Below, one piece after another: positions 46,648 to 56,974 of a DNA stretch of 64,000 nt. The DNA is from Psychrobacillus psychrodurans (GTDB lineage Bacteria; Bacillota; Bacilli; Bacillales_A; Planococcaceae). The notes beneath the pieces are model-generated. The model saw only the letters and a program-made list of their open reading frames with translations. It ran no database searches and was not told the origin of the DNA. The number at the start of each line of letters is the position of its first letter. Positions within the stretch are counted from its first letter, which is position 1. The DNA lies in contig FOUN01000003.1 of the NCBI GenBank assembly GCA_900114885.1, forward strand, positions 1 through 64,000, given 5' to 3'. The position numbers and the translations under genes are program-made.

Positions 46648-48771
46648 ATGAAGTGTCAACATTGTAGTAAAAATGATGCAACGATGAGCCTGAAAGTGCA
46701 GTTGAATCATCAAGGAATGCAAATGAACTTATGCCACATATGTTTTCAAGATATTCAAGGACAATTGACTGCAGGAAAAATACCGTCATTTGGTGATAAT
46801 GCAGAACATTTTTTCCAATCGAATGGGAGCCAACAGGCACGAACACAAACGAAACATTTTGAAGAATCTCATGGCAATAGTTTGTTAGATCAACTTGGTA
46901 AAAACCTATCCAACGATGCTAAAGATGGGCGGATTGATCCGGTAATTGGACGTGATCAAGAAGTAAAACGTGTCATCGAAACGTTAAATCGAAGAAATAA
47001 AAATAATCCCGTTCTAATTGGGGAACCAGGTGTTGGTAAAACTGCCATTGCCGAAGGACTTGCAGTAAAAATCCATGAAGGCGATGTACCTGTGAAATTA
47101 ATGAACAAACAAGTGTACTTGTTAGATGTCGCTTCACTCGTAACGAACACCGGTATTCGAGGGCAATTCGAAGAACGAATGAAACAATTAATCGAGGAAC
47201 TTCAAACACGGAAAGACGTGATTTTATTTGTTGATGAAATTCACTTACTAGTTGGGGCAGGCACGGCTGAAGGGTCAAAAATGGATGCCGGTAATATTTT
47301 GAAGCCTGCTTTAGCGCGTGGAGAAATGCAACTTATTGGTGCAACGACGTTGAGTGAATATCGTCAAATTGAAAAAGACGCTGCACTTGAGCGTCGTTTT
47401 CAACCAATTATTGTAAAGGAACCATCTACAGAAGATACGATTCACATTCTAAATGGTATCAAGGATCGGTATGAAAAATTCCATGAAGTACACTATCCAG
47501 AAGACACGATCCATGCTTTTGTTAATTTATCACAACGGTATATTCAAGATAGATTTTTACCAGACAAAGCAATCGACTTGATGGATGAAGTGGGGGCAAG
47601 ATTAAATCTGACACATACGTCAGCATATTCGAAGTCAATCGAAACACGTCTTAACGAAGTCATTCAGCAAAAAGATCAAGCCGCAGAAAAAGAAGACTAC
47701 GAGAGAGCAGCAAATTTACGCTTTGAGGAAATCCAGTTGCGGAAACAATTGGAGCAATTGAAACAAAATGAGGACACATCTCGAGTAAAAGTTACGGTAG
47801 CAGATATCGAATTAATAGTTGAGGAAAAAACTGGAATTCCTGTAACAAAACTACAATCTGCAGAACAGGCAAAAATGAAAGGAATCGCAGAAAGTATCCG
47901 TGAAAAAGTGATTGGCCAAGAAGATGCGGTCGATAAAATTGCCAAAGCGATCCGTCGTAGTCGTGCAGGGCTCAAATCTAAAAATCGACCTATTGGTTCT
48001 TTCTTATTTGTCGGTCCAACAGGTGTCGGTAAGACAGAGATTACAAAAGTGCTGGCAGAGGAATTATTTGGTTCACGTGATACGTTAATTCGTCTTGATA
48101 TGAGTGAATATATGGAGAAACATTCGGTGTCTAAAATTATTGGTTCTCCTCCAGGTTATGTCGGGCATGAGGAAGCAGGTCAACTGACAGAACATGTTCG
48201 CCGTAATCCTTATTCCATCTTATTGTTGGATGAAATTGAAAAGGCACATCCTGACGTACAAAATATGTTCCTGCAAATAATGGAAGATGGTCGATTAACG
48301 GATTCGCATGGCCGTACAGTCAGTTTCAAGGATACGGTCATTATAATGACGAGTAATGCTGGAACAGGCGACAAAAAAGTAAGTGTAGGATTCAATCAAC
48401 CAGCACATGAATCCATCAATATGCTTGAAATGCTAGGGGATTATTTCAAACCAGAATTTCTCAACCGTTTTGATGCTATTGTCGCATTCAATGAACTGAC
48501 AGAAGAAAATTTACTAAAAATCGTAGACTTGATGCTTGGAGATTTACTAGTAACAATTTCAGATAATAATATTGATATGACAATTTCGTCGGAAGCAAAA
48601 CTAACCTTGGTCAAGTTAGGTTACGATAAACGGTTCGGTGCTCGACCGCTTCGCAGAGTGATTCAAGACAAAATTGAAGATCCATTAACAGATCTTATTT
48701 TAGAGGAAGAAATGATTAAAAAGGTCCATGTAGATGTTATGGATGATGAAATTGTTGTTCGCAAAGTATAA
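46648..48771 (+). CDS. clpE: Clp ATPase ClpE
   Basis: The 707-residue HSP100 protein has the ClpE N-terminal zinc finger (CQHCSKND ... CHICFQD), two AAA+ modules (Walker [10 protein letters not shown] near residue 129 and GPTGVGKTE near residue 455), and a UVR-like middle coiled coil. It unfolds proteins for ClpP. Strong ribosome site AGGAGG. CtsR boxes precede it, and a terminator follows. Confidence 0.96.
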   Translation: MKCQHCSKNDATMSLKVQLNHQGMQMNLCHICFQDIQGQLTAGKIPSFGDNAEHFFQSNGSQQARTQTKHFEESHGNSLLDQLGKNLSNDAKDGRIDPVIGRDQEVKRVIETLNRRNKNNPVLIGEPGVGKTAIAEGLAVKIHEGDVPVKLMNKQVYLLDVASLVTNTGIRGQFEERMKQLIEELQTRKDVILFVDEIHLLVGAGTAEGSKMDAGNILKPALARGEMQLIGATTLSEYRQIEKDAALERRFQPIIVKEPSTEDTIHILNGIKDRYEKFHEVHYPEDTIHAFVNLSQRYIQDRFLPDKAIDLMDEVGARLNLTHTSAYSKSIETRLNEVIQQKDQAAEKEDYERAANLRFEEIQLRKQLEQLKQNEDTSRVKVTVADIELIVEEKTGIPVTKLQSAEQAKMKGIAESIREKVIGQEDAVDKIAKAIRRSRAGLKSKNRPIGSFLFVGPTGVGKTEITKVLAEELFGSRDTLIRLDMSEYMEKHSVSKIIGSPPGYVGHEEAGQLTEHVRRNPYSILLLDEIEKAHPDVQNMFLQIMEDGRLTDSHGRTVSFKDTVIIMTSNAGTGDKKVSVGFNQPAHESINMLEMLGDYFKPEFLNRFDAIVAFNELTEENLLKIVDLMLGDLLVTISDNNIDMTISSEAKLTLVKLGYDKRFGARPLRRVIQDKIEDPLTDLILEEEMIKKVHVDVMDDEIVVRKV

Positions 48772-48778
48772 AAATGTT

Positions 48779-48815
48779 TAACACCACCTGAAAACTATTC
48801 AGGGGGTGTTTTTTC
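48779..48815 (+). terminator. clpE terminator
   Basis: AACACCACCTGAA/TTCAGGGGGTGTT stem followed by TTTTTC. Confidence 0.88.
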
Positions 48816-48965
48816 GTGTAACTACTAGAGTAGGATGTATTAGGCTTTATATCTTACTATATTACATCGTTTAGCATGGCTTAAAAATTTCATATCATAG
48901 GAAGCTATCATGGTCCCTCGAACCGCTATTCCTGTATCAGCACTTCCCTAATTATGAAGGTTCCT

Positions 48966-49868
48966 TTAAACTCTATGTTCCGTATACAACTCTTGCGTTG
49001 TTATTTCCGCTGCTTTTAATAGAATGGTGTCTGGCACTTGCTGTTTATAAGCTTCGATCGATTCAAGTAATTGTTCCGAATTACTAGCTCCAATGATTAG
49101 AGAACCTGTCACTTTTCTTTGTAACACGAATTGAAGTGCAATAGAAGCAATCGGGGCTTCTAATATTTGTAATTTTTCGATAGTATCAACTAGGTCTTTC
49201 TGCGTGTAACTAAGATATTCTTTTGTTTTAATTGCACGATTAAGACCATCTGCTGTAAGTAAACCTTTTGCAACTGTTCCTCGCGTGAACAGTGAAGCTT
49301 GATGGTCTTCTAGCAAGGAGAACCACTCTTCGGGTCTTCTGTCTAGTAGGCTATATTGCATCATAACAGAGACGGCATTACTTTTGCGTAAAAATCGGTC
49401 TATGACATTTGGGCGAATAGAGGATATACCATATTCACGAATTAACCCTTCTTTTTGAAGAGATTCCATTGTGTCTATAACCTCGTCTACATTGTCTTCC
49501 ATCGTGCCCCCATGTAGCTGATATACATCTATATAATCCGTTTGAAGTCGCTTTAAAGAGGCATGAACTGCATCTGTTATCCATTCCTTAGTTGGATCCC
49601 ATGACCAACCGTCTCCAGAATTATTGAGTCGATTTCCAACCTTCGTAGCTAATATAGCATTTTGTCGATTGCTCTTAAGGGCATTACCAACAATCTTTTC
49701 ATTTTCGCCTTTATTATAAAGATCTGCTGTATCAAAATAATTAATACCATTTTCTAGTGCTACTTGAATAATGTTATCCGCTTCTTTTTGATCTGATGGA
49801 AGTGACATGCATCCTAGTCCGATTTCAGATACGTATATATCACTTTTACCTAATTGTCTTTTCTTCAA
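48966..49868 (-). CDS. Aldo/keto reductase, YqkF type
   Basis: The 300-residue protein has the AKR barrel start LGKSDIYVSEIGLGCMSLP, the catalytic Asp-Tyr in NYFDTADLYNKGENE, Lys in ILATKVGNR, and VYQLHGG. It reduces carbonyls using NADPH; the substrate is unknown. TTG 49868 is the only suitable in-frame start, behind GGACGTGATG. It is divergent from nudF, as yqkF and nudF are neighbours in B. subtilis. Confidence 0.92.
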   Translation of the reverse strand: MKKRQLGKSDIYVSEIGLGCMSLPSDQKEADNIIQVALENGINYFDTADLYNKGENEKIVGNALKSNRQNAILATKVGNRLNNSGDGWSWDPTKEWITDAVHASLKRLQTDYIDVYQLHGGTMEDNVDEVIDTMESLQKEGLIREYGISSIRPNVIDRFLRKSNAVSVMMQYSLLDRRPEEWFSLLEDHQASLFTRGTVAKGLLTADGLNRAIKTKEYLSYTQKDLVDTIEKLQILEAPIASIALQFVLQRKVTGSLIIGASNSEQLLESIEAYKQQVPDTILLKAAEITTQELYTEHRV

Positions 49869-49956
49869 GTTTCATCACGTCCTTTTCTACATGGTACAAT
49901 GTCAAATAGATAGATTCAACTAAAGTGAAACACTAGAAACGAGAGGACGATTCGTT

Positions 49957-50505
49957 ATGAAAAAATTTGAAGAAAAAACAATTCAATCTGAGGTTAAATA
50001 TAAAGGAAGAATAATATCTCTTCAGATAGATGAAGTAGAACTACCAAATGGCAAAACTAGTAATAGAGAGATTGTTAAACACCCTGGTGCTGTAGCGGTC
50101 ATAGCCGTTACAAAAGATATGAAAATAATTTTAGTGGAACAATATAGAAAAGCTTTAGAAAGATCAATTATTGAAATTCCCGCTGGAAAAATAGAGATTG
50201 ATGAAGTTCCCGAAATAACTGCGCTGCGTGAATTGGAAGAAGAGACGGGCTATACGACGGACAAACTTCAATACATTCAATCATTTGCCACATCACCAGG
50301 GTTTGCTGATGAGATTATACATCTATATTTTGCAGAGAATATTGAAAAGCTGGAGCAACCAGTAGGCTTGGACGAAGATGAGTTTGTAGAATTACTACAT
50401 GTGAGTCTTTCCGAGATGGAGGAAATGGTAAAAAAGCAACAAATCTATGATGCTAAAACTGCCTTTGCATATATTTGGTTGAAAGATTATTTTAAAGAAG
50501 CATGA
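49957..50505 (+). CDS. nudF: ADP-ribose pyrophosphatase NudF
   Basis: A 182-residue Nudix hydrolase. The Nudix box is complete: GKIEIDEVPEITALRELEEE followed by TGY (about residues 75-97). KHPGAVAVIAVT and the FATSPGFADE loop are typical of ADP-ribose pyrophosphatases. It hydrolyses ADP-ribose to AMP and ribose-5-phosphate. It stands upstream of fur as in B. subtilis. Confidence 0.94.
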   Translation: MKKFEEKTIQSEVKYKGRIISLQIDEVELPNGKTSNREIVKHPGAVAVIAVTKDMKIILVEQYRKALERSIIEIPAGKIEIDEVPEITALRELEEETGYTTDKLQYIQSFATSPGFADEIIHLYFAENIEKLEQPVGLDEDEFVELLHVSLSEMEEMVKKQQIYDAKTAFAYIWLKDYFKEA

Positions 50506-50555
50506 TTTAAGATAGTACAAGCATATGATGAAAGTAGATAGGGGGGTGTTCCAAT

Positions 50556-51023
50556 TTGAACCAGACTTATACTATTTTCATCTCATTATGTGTACTCGTT
50601 GTTAGTTTTATCGGAGGTTTAGTATTATTTGAAAAAAGTACGGCAGAACAGCAGCAATGGATTATTAATCTCTTGGATGCACGCGTTCTATTAATAGAAC
50701 AGCCTACTTTTTTAGAAACGATTTTTCCTCACCTCATGTTTGCCATTGTGTTTTTTTTGTTTTATCAGCATCCTTTTTTACGAAAGCTAATTTTAGTTAT
50801 TTGTGCATTTAAGATTACATTCTATGGATATTGTTCGAGTTATATACTACAAACACAGGAATCTACTTTTCCTTATGTGTTTTGGTGGTTTCCATTTCAG
50901 CTAGTGTATTGTGTCTTGTTATTAGCTTTAGCAAATCGTATTAATATTTTTTCGCTATCCTTTTATATAATTGTTATAATTATAGAATCCATCTTAATAC
51001 CATTTATATTATTTAATAATTAG
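50556..51023 (+). CDS. Hypothetical four-helix membrane protein in the spoIIM position
   Basis: The 155-residue protein has four or five hydrophobic segments (near residues 5-25, 60-75, 80-98, 105-127, 130-152) and few charged residues. TTG follows AGGGGGGTG. I do not recognise its family. In B. subtilis the gene between nudF and fur encodes SpoIIM, a membrane protein of the engulfment complex, but the sequence and length here do not look like SpoIIM (214 residues). It may be a diverged replacement or an unrelated gene. Confidence 0.75.
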   Translation: MNQTYTIFISLCVLVVSFIGGLVLFEKSTAEQQQWIINLLDARVLLIEQPTFLETIFPHLMFAIVFFLFYQHPFLRKLILVICAFKITFYGYCSSYILQTQESTFPYVFWWFPFQLVYCVLLLALANRINIFSLSFYIIVIIIESILIPFILFNN

Positions 51024-51055
51024 TTTTTATTAATAGTTATTATTATGTGAATCTC

Positions 51056-51085
51056 TTGTAATGAGAATTCAATTATTGGTATAAT
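51056..51085 (+). promoter_or_regulatory. fur promoter with possible Fur/PerR box
   Basis: TTGTAA (51056-51061), an 18-bp spacer and TATAAT (51080-51085). Within the spacer TGAGAATTCAATTATT resembles the TNATAATNATTATNA operators of Fur/PerR proteins, imperfectly. Confidence 0.55.
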
Positions 51086-51108
51086 GGATTCAGTTAAGGA
51101 GGCGTCAT

Positions 51109-51552
51109 ATGGAAAGCCGTATTGATCGTATAAAAAAACAATTATCTGGTGCGAGCTATAAACTGACGCCGCAGCGAGAAGCGACGGTCCGAGTTTTGCT
51201 TGAAAATGAAGAAGATCATTTAAGTGCAGAAGATGTATTTTTACTAGTTAGAGAAATATCACCCGATATAGGACTTGCAACAGTTTATAGAACGCTTGAG
51301 TTATTAAACGAATTGAATGTGGTAGATAAAATTCAATTCGGTGATGGCGTATCTCGCTATGATTTAAGACAAGAAGGTGCAGCGCATTTTCATCATCATC
51401 TAGTATGTATTGAATGTGGAGCTGTAGATGAAATTCAAGAAGATTTGTTAGAAGATGTAGAAGCTATTGTAGAAAAGAAGTGGAACTTTAGAATAAAAGA
51501 CCATCGTCTAACATTTCACGGTATATGCTACCGTTGCCAAGAGGATAAATAA
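51109..51552 (+). CDS. fur: Ferric uptake regulator Fur
   Basis: The 147-residue regulator has a winged helix (YKLTPQREATVRVLL ... GLATVYRTLELLNE) and metal sites: HFHHHLVCIECG, then a second CxxC in ICYRCQ, fitting structural zinc. With iron it represses uptake genes. It may equally be named among the Fur/PerR/Zur trio, but position before xerD-deoB and overall sequence match fur. A terminator follows. Confidence 0.93.
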   Translation: MESRIDRIKKQLSGASYKLTPQREATVRVLLENEEDHLSAEDVFLLVREISPDIGLATVYRTLELLNELNVVDKIQFGDGVSRYDLRQEGAAHFHHHLVCIECGAVDEIQEDLLEDVEAIVEKKWNFRIKDHRLTFHGICYRCQEDK

Positions 51553-51554
51553 AC

Positions 51555-51585
51555 AAAAGGATAGCTTATTGCTATCCTTTTTTTA
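51555..51585 (+). terminator. fur terminator
   Basis: AAAGGATAGC/GCTATCCTTTTTTT stem-loop. Confidence 0.9.
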
Positions 51586-51780
51586 AATGATTAAGTCAAT
51601 TACATAATTTATTTCAATATAATTACACACAAACTAGTGATTCCAGTGGGAGCGGTAAATGCTTTCACATTGCTACGCTAGTTTCGAAGAATGAAAGGTT
51701 AGTAGAATGGAAATCAATTTTACTTCAAACACTTCATTACGAAATTTGCCTAGATTGTCTTATCAAAAGGAGTGAATAAC

Positions 51781-52680
51781 ATGAATAATGGAATACTACA
51801 TTTAGAGGATTATATGCACTTCCTGCAGATTGAACGCCAGTTAGCGAGTAATACATTGACCTCCTATAAAAAAGATTTAACCGATTATTTACATCATATA
51901 TTTGAAGTACAACAACTACAAAGTCTAAATGAGATAGAACGCACGCATATTGTTTTGTATCTGCGAAGTTTAAAAGAAAATGGAAAATCTGCTCGAACCA
52001 TTTCTAGGCATATTTCTTCTATACGTTCCTTTCATCAATTTTTATTAAGAGAGAAAGTGGCGAACACAGATCCCTCTGTCCATTTAGATTTGCCCCAACT
52101 GGAACAAAAACTGCCTACATATCTGTCAGTGGAGGAATTGAATAATCTATTAAATAGTATTGATCAGTCCAAACCACAGGGCCAAAGAGATTTAGCAATG
52201 TTTGAACTCTTGTATGCTAGTGGAATGAGGATTAGTGAGTGTTTGAACTTAAATCTGGAAGATATTCATTTATCCATGGGATTTGTTCGTGTATTTGGAA
52301 AAGGTGGCAAAGAACGAATTGTACCTTTAGGTGGTTCTGCCATTAGAGCATGTGTAACTTATATAGAGAATGCAAGACCAGAATTATTGAAGTCCGAAAA
52401 AACGGAAGCAATTTTTATTAATCAACGTGGAAAACGTCTAACTAGACAGGGAATTTGGAAGTTATTAAATAATCATGCTACTACAGCAGGGATTTCAAAA
52501 GAAATTACACCTCATGTACTTCGCCATTCATTCGCAACACATTTAATCGAAAATGGAGCGGATTTACGTGCTGTTCAGGAGATGCTAGGACATGCCGATA
52601 TTTCTACGACTCAAATTTATACCCATGTTAGCAAAAGTCGTTTAAAGGATGTTTATAAACAATTCCATCCTAGAGCATAA
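51781..52680 (+). CDS. xerD: Site-specific tyrosine recombinase XerD
   Basis: The 299-residue recombinase has catalytic Arg in YASGMRISE, Lys in GKGGKERIVP, HxxRH in HVLRHSFATHL, His/Trp-position LGHADISTT and nucleophile Tyr in QIYTHVS. With a partner it resolves chromosome dimers at dif. ATG 51781 follows AAGGAG; GTG 51772 overlaps that site. deoB is downstream as in B. subtilis. Confidence 0.95.
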   Translation: MNNGILHLEDYMHFLQIERQLASNTLTSYKKDLTDYLHHIFEVQQLQSLNEIERTHIVLYLRSLKENGKSARTISRHISSIRSFHQFLLREKVANTDPSVHLDLPQLEQKLPTYLSVEELNNLLNSIDQSKPQGQRDLAMFELLYASGMRISECLNLNLEDIHLSMGFVRVFGKGGKERIVPLGGSAIRACVTYIENARPELLKSEKTEAIFINQRGKRLTRQGIWKLLNNHATTAGISKEITPHVLRHSFATHLIENGADLRAVQEMLGHADISTTQIYTHVSKSRLKDVYKQFHPRA

Positions 52681-52752
52681 ATTGTCAGAGGTCTGACCTG
52701 TACATTTTGTTTTTTTTTGGTAAACTAGAAGAAAATAGTAGGAGGTTATAAA

Positions 52753-53931
52753 ATGAATAAATTTAAGCGCATACATGTTATTGTAATGGATTCTGTAGGT
52801 ATTGGAGAAGCACCAGATGCCGACGTATTTGGTGACGTAGGATCACATACAATTGGGCATATTGCAGAAAAAATGAACGGACTTCATATGCCTCAGATGG
52901 AGCAACTTGGACTTGGTAACATTGATGATATTCAAGGGATTGCTAGACAGGCTCAGCCTACCGCTTATTTTGGTAAAATGCAGGAGGCCTCTGTTGGTAA
53001 GGATACAATGACTGGTCATTGGGAAATCATGGGTCTTAATATTGATAAACCGTTTAAAGTATATCCAGACGGATTTCCTCAGGAGTTAATCTCCCAATTA
53101 GAGGAGAAAACTGGTCGTAAAGTAATTGGAAACAAACCGGCAAGTGGAACAGAAATTTTAGATGAGCTTGGCGAAGAGCATATGAAAACTGGTGCCATAA
53201 TTGTATACACATCTGCTGACCCTGTGCTACAGATCGCAGCACATGAAGAAATAATTCCATTAGAAGAATTGTATAGTATTTGTGAAATTGCACGTGAATT
53301 AACTTTGTCGGAGGAATTTTTAGTAGGTCGTATAATTGCTCGTCCTTTTATCGGAGGACCGGGTAAATTTGTTCGTACATCAAATCGCCATGATTACGCG
53401 TTAAAACCTTTTGGTCGTACAGCGATGAACGAACTGAGTGACGCGGGACTAGATGTAATCGCAATTGGTAAAATTAACGATATTTATAATGGTGAAGGCA
53501 TCACTTCTACGGAAAGAACAACAGATAATATGGATGGGATGGATAAATTCATCGCTACACTGGATAAAGACTTTAAAGGAATCAGTTTCTTAAATCTAGT
53601 TGATTTTGATGCATTATTTGGTCATCGCCGCGATCCATTAGGCTATGGTAAAGCTCTAGAAGAATTCGACGTACGTTTAAAAGAAGTATTTCCAAAGTTA
53701 ACAGAGGAAGATTTGTTGATAATTACGGCAGACCATGGAAATGATCCAACTATGCCAGGAACAGATCATACGCGAGAATATGTTCCGTTAATTGTATACT
53801 CACCAAAATTTAAGGAAATAACAGAGTTACCACTACGTAATACATTTGCCGACATTGGAGCAACGATTAGTGAAAACTTTGGTGTATCGACTACAGAATT
53901 CGGAGAGAGTTTTCTTTCTCTATTAAAATAA
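52753..53931 (+). CDS. deoB: Phosphopentomutase
   Basis: This 392-residue alkaline-phosphatase-fold enzyme interconverts (deoxy)ribose-1- and 5-phosphate. [15 protein letters not shown] gives the first metal Asp, [10 protein letters not shown] the phosphorylated Thr, and ADHGNDP and TDHTREYVP further metal ligands. AGGAGG precedes ATG. It works with a nucleoside phosphorylase, here the adjacent pdp. Confidence 0.97.
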   Translation: MNKFKRIHVIVMDSVGIGEAPDADVFGDVGSHTIGHIAEKMNGLHMPQMEQLGLGNIDDIQGIARQAQPTAYFGKMQEASVGKDTMTGHWEIMGLNIDKPFKVYPDGFPQELISQLEEKTGRKVIGNKPASGTEILDELGEEHMKTGAIIVYTSADPVLQIAAHEEIIPLEELYSICEIARELTLSEEFLVGRIIARPFIGGPGKFVRTSNRHDYALKPFGRTAMNELSDAGLDVIAIGKINDIYNGEGITSTERTTDNMDGMDKFIATLDKDFKGISFLNLVDFDALFGHRRDPLGYGKALEEFDVRLKEVFPKLTEEDLLIITADHGNDPTMPGTDHTREYVPLIVYSPKFKEITELPLRNTFADIGATISENFGVSTTEFGESFLSLLK

Positions 53932-54028
53932 TCCATATTTATATGAATTAATTTCATAAGGATAGTAAAATTCCACTCCAGGTGGACGCCTGTAAAAATA
54001 AAAGAGATGTGTAAGGAGATTATTTAAT

Positions 54029-55318
54029 ATGAATATGCTTAATTTAATCGATAAGAAAAAAAGAAACAATTCATTAACCGAAGAAGAAATACAATATATG
54101 ATTAATAAGTATACAAATGATGAAATTCCAGACTATCAAATGAGTTCCATGTTGATGGCAATCTTAATAAATGGAATGAATAAAGATGAAACATCATGGT
54201 TAACAAAATCTATAGTTGAATCAGGTGATGTTATTGACTTATCTTCTATTGAAGGATTCAAAGTTGATAAGCACTCAACAGGTGGAATAGGAGACAAAAT
54301 TAGTCTTCTTGTTGCACCGATTTTAGCATCATTAAACATTCCCATTGCAAAAATGAGTGGAAGAGGATTAGGTATCACAGGTGGTACTGTAGACAAATTA
54401 GAATCTATAGAAGGTTTTAATGTTGAATTAACTTCTGATCAATTCATAAAGCAAGTAAATGAACATAAAATTGCGATAGTTGGTCAATCTGGTAATTTAA
54501 CTCCAGCTGATAAAAAATTATATGCCTTAAGAGATGTAACAGGTACTGTGGACTCAATCCCGTTAATTGCTTCTTCAATTATGAGTAAGAAAATTGCTAG
54601 TGGTGCAGACGGCATTGTACTAGATGTAAAATGTGGTAAAGGTGCTTTCATGAAGGATTTAAATCATGCTACAGAATTGGCTTCTACTATGATTAGCATT
54701 GGTGAAAGTTTAGGTAGAAAGGTATCAGTTGTTATTACTGATATGAACCAACCTTTAGGTCATAACATTGGTAATAAATTAGAAGTTGCAGAAGCACATG
54801 ATTTCCTTAGAAACTATAAAGATAGTGAGCAAGGCTTATTAGAAGTTACAATAGCTATATCTTCAAAAATGTATCAATTAGCTACTGGAGTAAGTGAAGA
54901 TGAAGCACAAAACCAAGTAGTAGAAACACTTACAAATGGTGCTGCATTGGAAAAATTCAAAGAGTTTATAACTGCTCAAGGCGGAGATGCTTCTGATATT
55001 AATCCGAAAGACACTAAGCATACGATTGAAGTAAAAGCTGTAAAAGATGGTTATATCAATTTAATTGATGCTGAATTGATTGGTATGGCTTCTCTATTAG
55101 TAGGTGCAGGTCGTTTAACAAAAGCGGACACCCTTGATTTTGATGCAGGAGTTAAACTGGTATCATTAACAGGTCAAGAAGTTCAAAAAGGTGATACATT
55201 AGCTATTCTATATTCAAACAAAGATGATGTAGCGGAATCAATTAAATTGATTGAAGAAGCTTATAAAATTATTGAAGATGAACCAATCAAAAATAATTCT
55301 ATCTTGAAAATAATGTAA
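54029..55318 (+). CDS. pdp: Pyrimidine-nucleoside phosphorylase
   Basis: The 429-residue enzyme splits uridine/thymidine with phosphate into base and pentose-1-phosphate, which deoB then isomerises. The family signature SGRGLGITGGTVDKLESI is at residues 111-128, HSTGGIGDKIS binds phosphate, and SKKIASGADGIVLDVK follows. AAGGAG precedes ATG. Codon choice looks more AT-rich than deoB, and in B. subtilis this spot holds pupG (purine phosphorylase) followed by dacF, so the gene may have been brought in. A terminator follows. Confidence 0.95.
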   Translation: MNMLNLIDKKKRNNSLTEEEIQYMINKYTNDEIPDYQMSSMLMAILINGMNKDETSWLTKSIVESGDVIDLSSIEGFKVDKHSTGGIGDKISLLVAPILASLNIPIAKMSGRGLGITGGTVDKLESIEGFNVELTSDQFIKQVNEHKIAIVGQSGNLTPADKKLYALRDVTGTVDSIPLIASSIMSKKIASGADGIVLDVKCGKGAFMKDLNHATELASTMISIGESLGRKVSVVITDMNQPLGHNIGNKLEVAEAHDFLRNYKDSEQGLLEVTIAISSKMYQLATGVSEDEAQNQVVETLTNGAALEKFKEFITAQGGDASDINPKDTKHTIEVKAVKDGYINLIDAELIGMASLLVGAGRLTKADTLDFDAGVKLVSLTGQEVQKGDTLAILYSNKDDVAESIKLIEEAYKIIEDEPIKNNSILKIM

Positions 55319-55339
55319 AATAATTCTATACAATATAAA

Positions 55340-55387
55340 GAAAAAGTTGGTTAGCTAATTGGATTTAGCTTACCAACTTTTTATTTT
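55340..55387 (+). terminator. pdp terminator
   Basis: AAAAAGTTGGTTAGCT/AGCTTACCAACTTTTT stem-loop. Confidence 0.9.
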
Positions 55388-55481
55388 GTAGAAGTGTAAA
55401 AATAAATAATACAAAGATAAGTTAACTAGATCACTTTTTTAAAATTTGAAGGATCCAACGAGATATACAATTATTTCGTTT

Positions 55482-56741
55482 ACTTGCTCTCGTGTGCTAT
55501 TTACTTGCGGCTGCAGTAGTTTTACTTGCTCAAGAGGGACAATTACTTGCGAAGTGGACTATTTTTCCAAAGAATCAACTAAGTGAAGGTATACAATTAT
55601 TTCGTTTACTTGCTCTCGCATGCTATTTACTTGCGTCCCGTTTTAAATACTTGCTCTTCGTGGCTGTTTACTTGCGGGTGCAGTAGTTTTACTTGCTCAA
55701 GAGGGACAATAACTTGCGAAGTGGATTATTTTTCCAATGTCTCAACAAAGTGGAGATACAATTATTTCATTTACTTGCACTCGCATTATTTACTTGCGTC
55801 CCGTTTTAAATACTTGCTCTCTGTGGCTGTTTACTTGCGGGTTCAGTAGTTTTACTTGCTCATGAGGGACAATTACTTGCGAAGTGGATTATTTTTCCTA
55901 TGTCTCAACAAAGTAGAGATACAATTATTTCATTTACTTGCGTTCCGTTTTGAATACTTGCTCTCCTTGGCTATTTACTTGCGGGTGCAGTAGTTTTAAT
56001 TGCTCATGAGGGAAGTGGATTATTTTTCCAAAGAATCAACTAAGTGAAGATATACAATTATTTCATTTACTTGCTCTCGCATGCTATTTACTTGCGTCCC
56101 GTTTTGAATACTTGCTCTTCGTGGCTGTTTACTTGCGGGTGCAGTAGTTTTACTTGCTCATGAGGGACAATTACTTGCGAAGTGGATTATTTTTCCAAAG
56201 AATCAACTAAGTGAAGGTATACAATTATTTCAATTACTTGCTTTTGCATGCTATTTACTTGCGTTCCGTTTTGAATACTTGTTCTCATTGGCTGTTTACT
56301 TGCGGGTGTAGTAGTTTTACTTGCTCATGAGGGACAATTACTTGCGAAGTGGATTATATTTCCAATGTCTCAACAAAGTGGAGATATACAATTATTTCAT
56401 TTACTTGCTTTTGCATGCTATTTACTTGCGTTCCGTTTTGAATACTTGTTCTCCTTGGCTGTTTACTTGCGGGTGTAGTAGTTTTACTTGCTCAAGAGGG
56501 ACAATTACTTGCGAAGTTGATTATTTTTCCAATGTCTCAACAAAGTGGAGATATACAATTATTTCATTTACTTGCTCTCGCATACTATTTACTTGCGGCT
56601 GCAGTAGTTTTACTTGCTCATGAGGGACAATTATTTGCGAAGTGGATTATTTTTCCAAAGAAACAACTAAGTGAAGATACAATTATTTCGTTTACTTGGT
56701 CTCCATGCCTACTTACTTGCATTAGGGTGACATTTACTTGC
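55482..56741. repeat. Phased ACTTGC array in ~167-bp higher-order units
   Basis: I count 41 exact ACTTGC hexamers (mostly TTACTTGC or ATACTTGC). Within a block they are 19-21 bp apart, usually 21. Typical blocks hold six hexamers (55608-55712, 55773-55875, 56069-56173, 56236-56340), separated by gaps of about 61-63 bp. A marker (CAGTAGTTTTACTTGCTC) recurs at about 55514, 55681, 55844, 55988, 56142, 56309, 56476 and 56602, mostly 167 bp apart. The long gap carries a conserved GAAGTGGATTATTTTTCC and ATACAATTATTTC. A strict 20-bp step in each unit makes 167 indivisible by 3, and stop codons occur on both strands. Short frames here are not genes. Confidence 0.93.
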
Positions 56742-56774
56742 GAAACAGGGGTTTTTTTTCAGTTTAAAACATTC

Positions 56775-56828
56775 AAAATAGGCATCTCGCTGAGGTTTTT
56801 AAAAACTTTTGCGAGATGCCTATTTTTT
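56775..56828. terminator. Strong bidirectional terminator between array and spoIIAA
   Basis: AAATAGGCATCTCGC/GCGAGATGCCTATTT 15-bp stem with a T run after it and an A run before it. Confidence 0.88.
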
Positions 56829-56873
56829 GATTAAAAAAAAGAATATGTTCCCATACTTTAAATGACCACCCTC

Positions 56874-56950
56874 TGTCGAAAATCGACTAATAAGAGATGA
56901 TTTCTTCTACTTTTGTCAAGCGCAAGGAGTTTTCAAGGAACATGTGGAAT
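56874..56950 (+). promoter_or_regulatory. spoIIA operon control region: 0A box and sigma-H-like promoter
   Basis: TGTCGAA at 56874-56880 is a perfect Spo0A box. A sigma-H-like promoter follows: CAAGGAGTT (about 56923-56931) and GTGGAAT (56944-56950). This matches the known control of spoIIA by Spo0A~P and sigma-H at sporulation onset. The -35 match is partial. Confidence 0.75.
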
Positions 56951-56974
56951 AGCGCTATCTAAGGAGGCGATTGT

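Noticed and set aside
55482..56741. CRISPR array
   Set aside because: The repeated core is only 6-8 bp, the spaces between hexamers are themselves repeated from unit to unit, and no cas genes are present.
55492..56834. Repeat-rich proteins (several 64-105 codon plus-strand frames, and a heptad pattern with QV on the minus strand)
   Set aside because: The 167-bp unit is not a multiple of three and stops recur on both strands, so no frame persists across units. No ribosome sites are seen.
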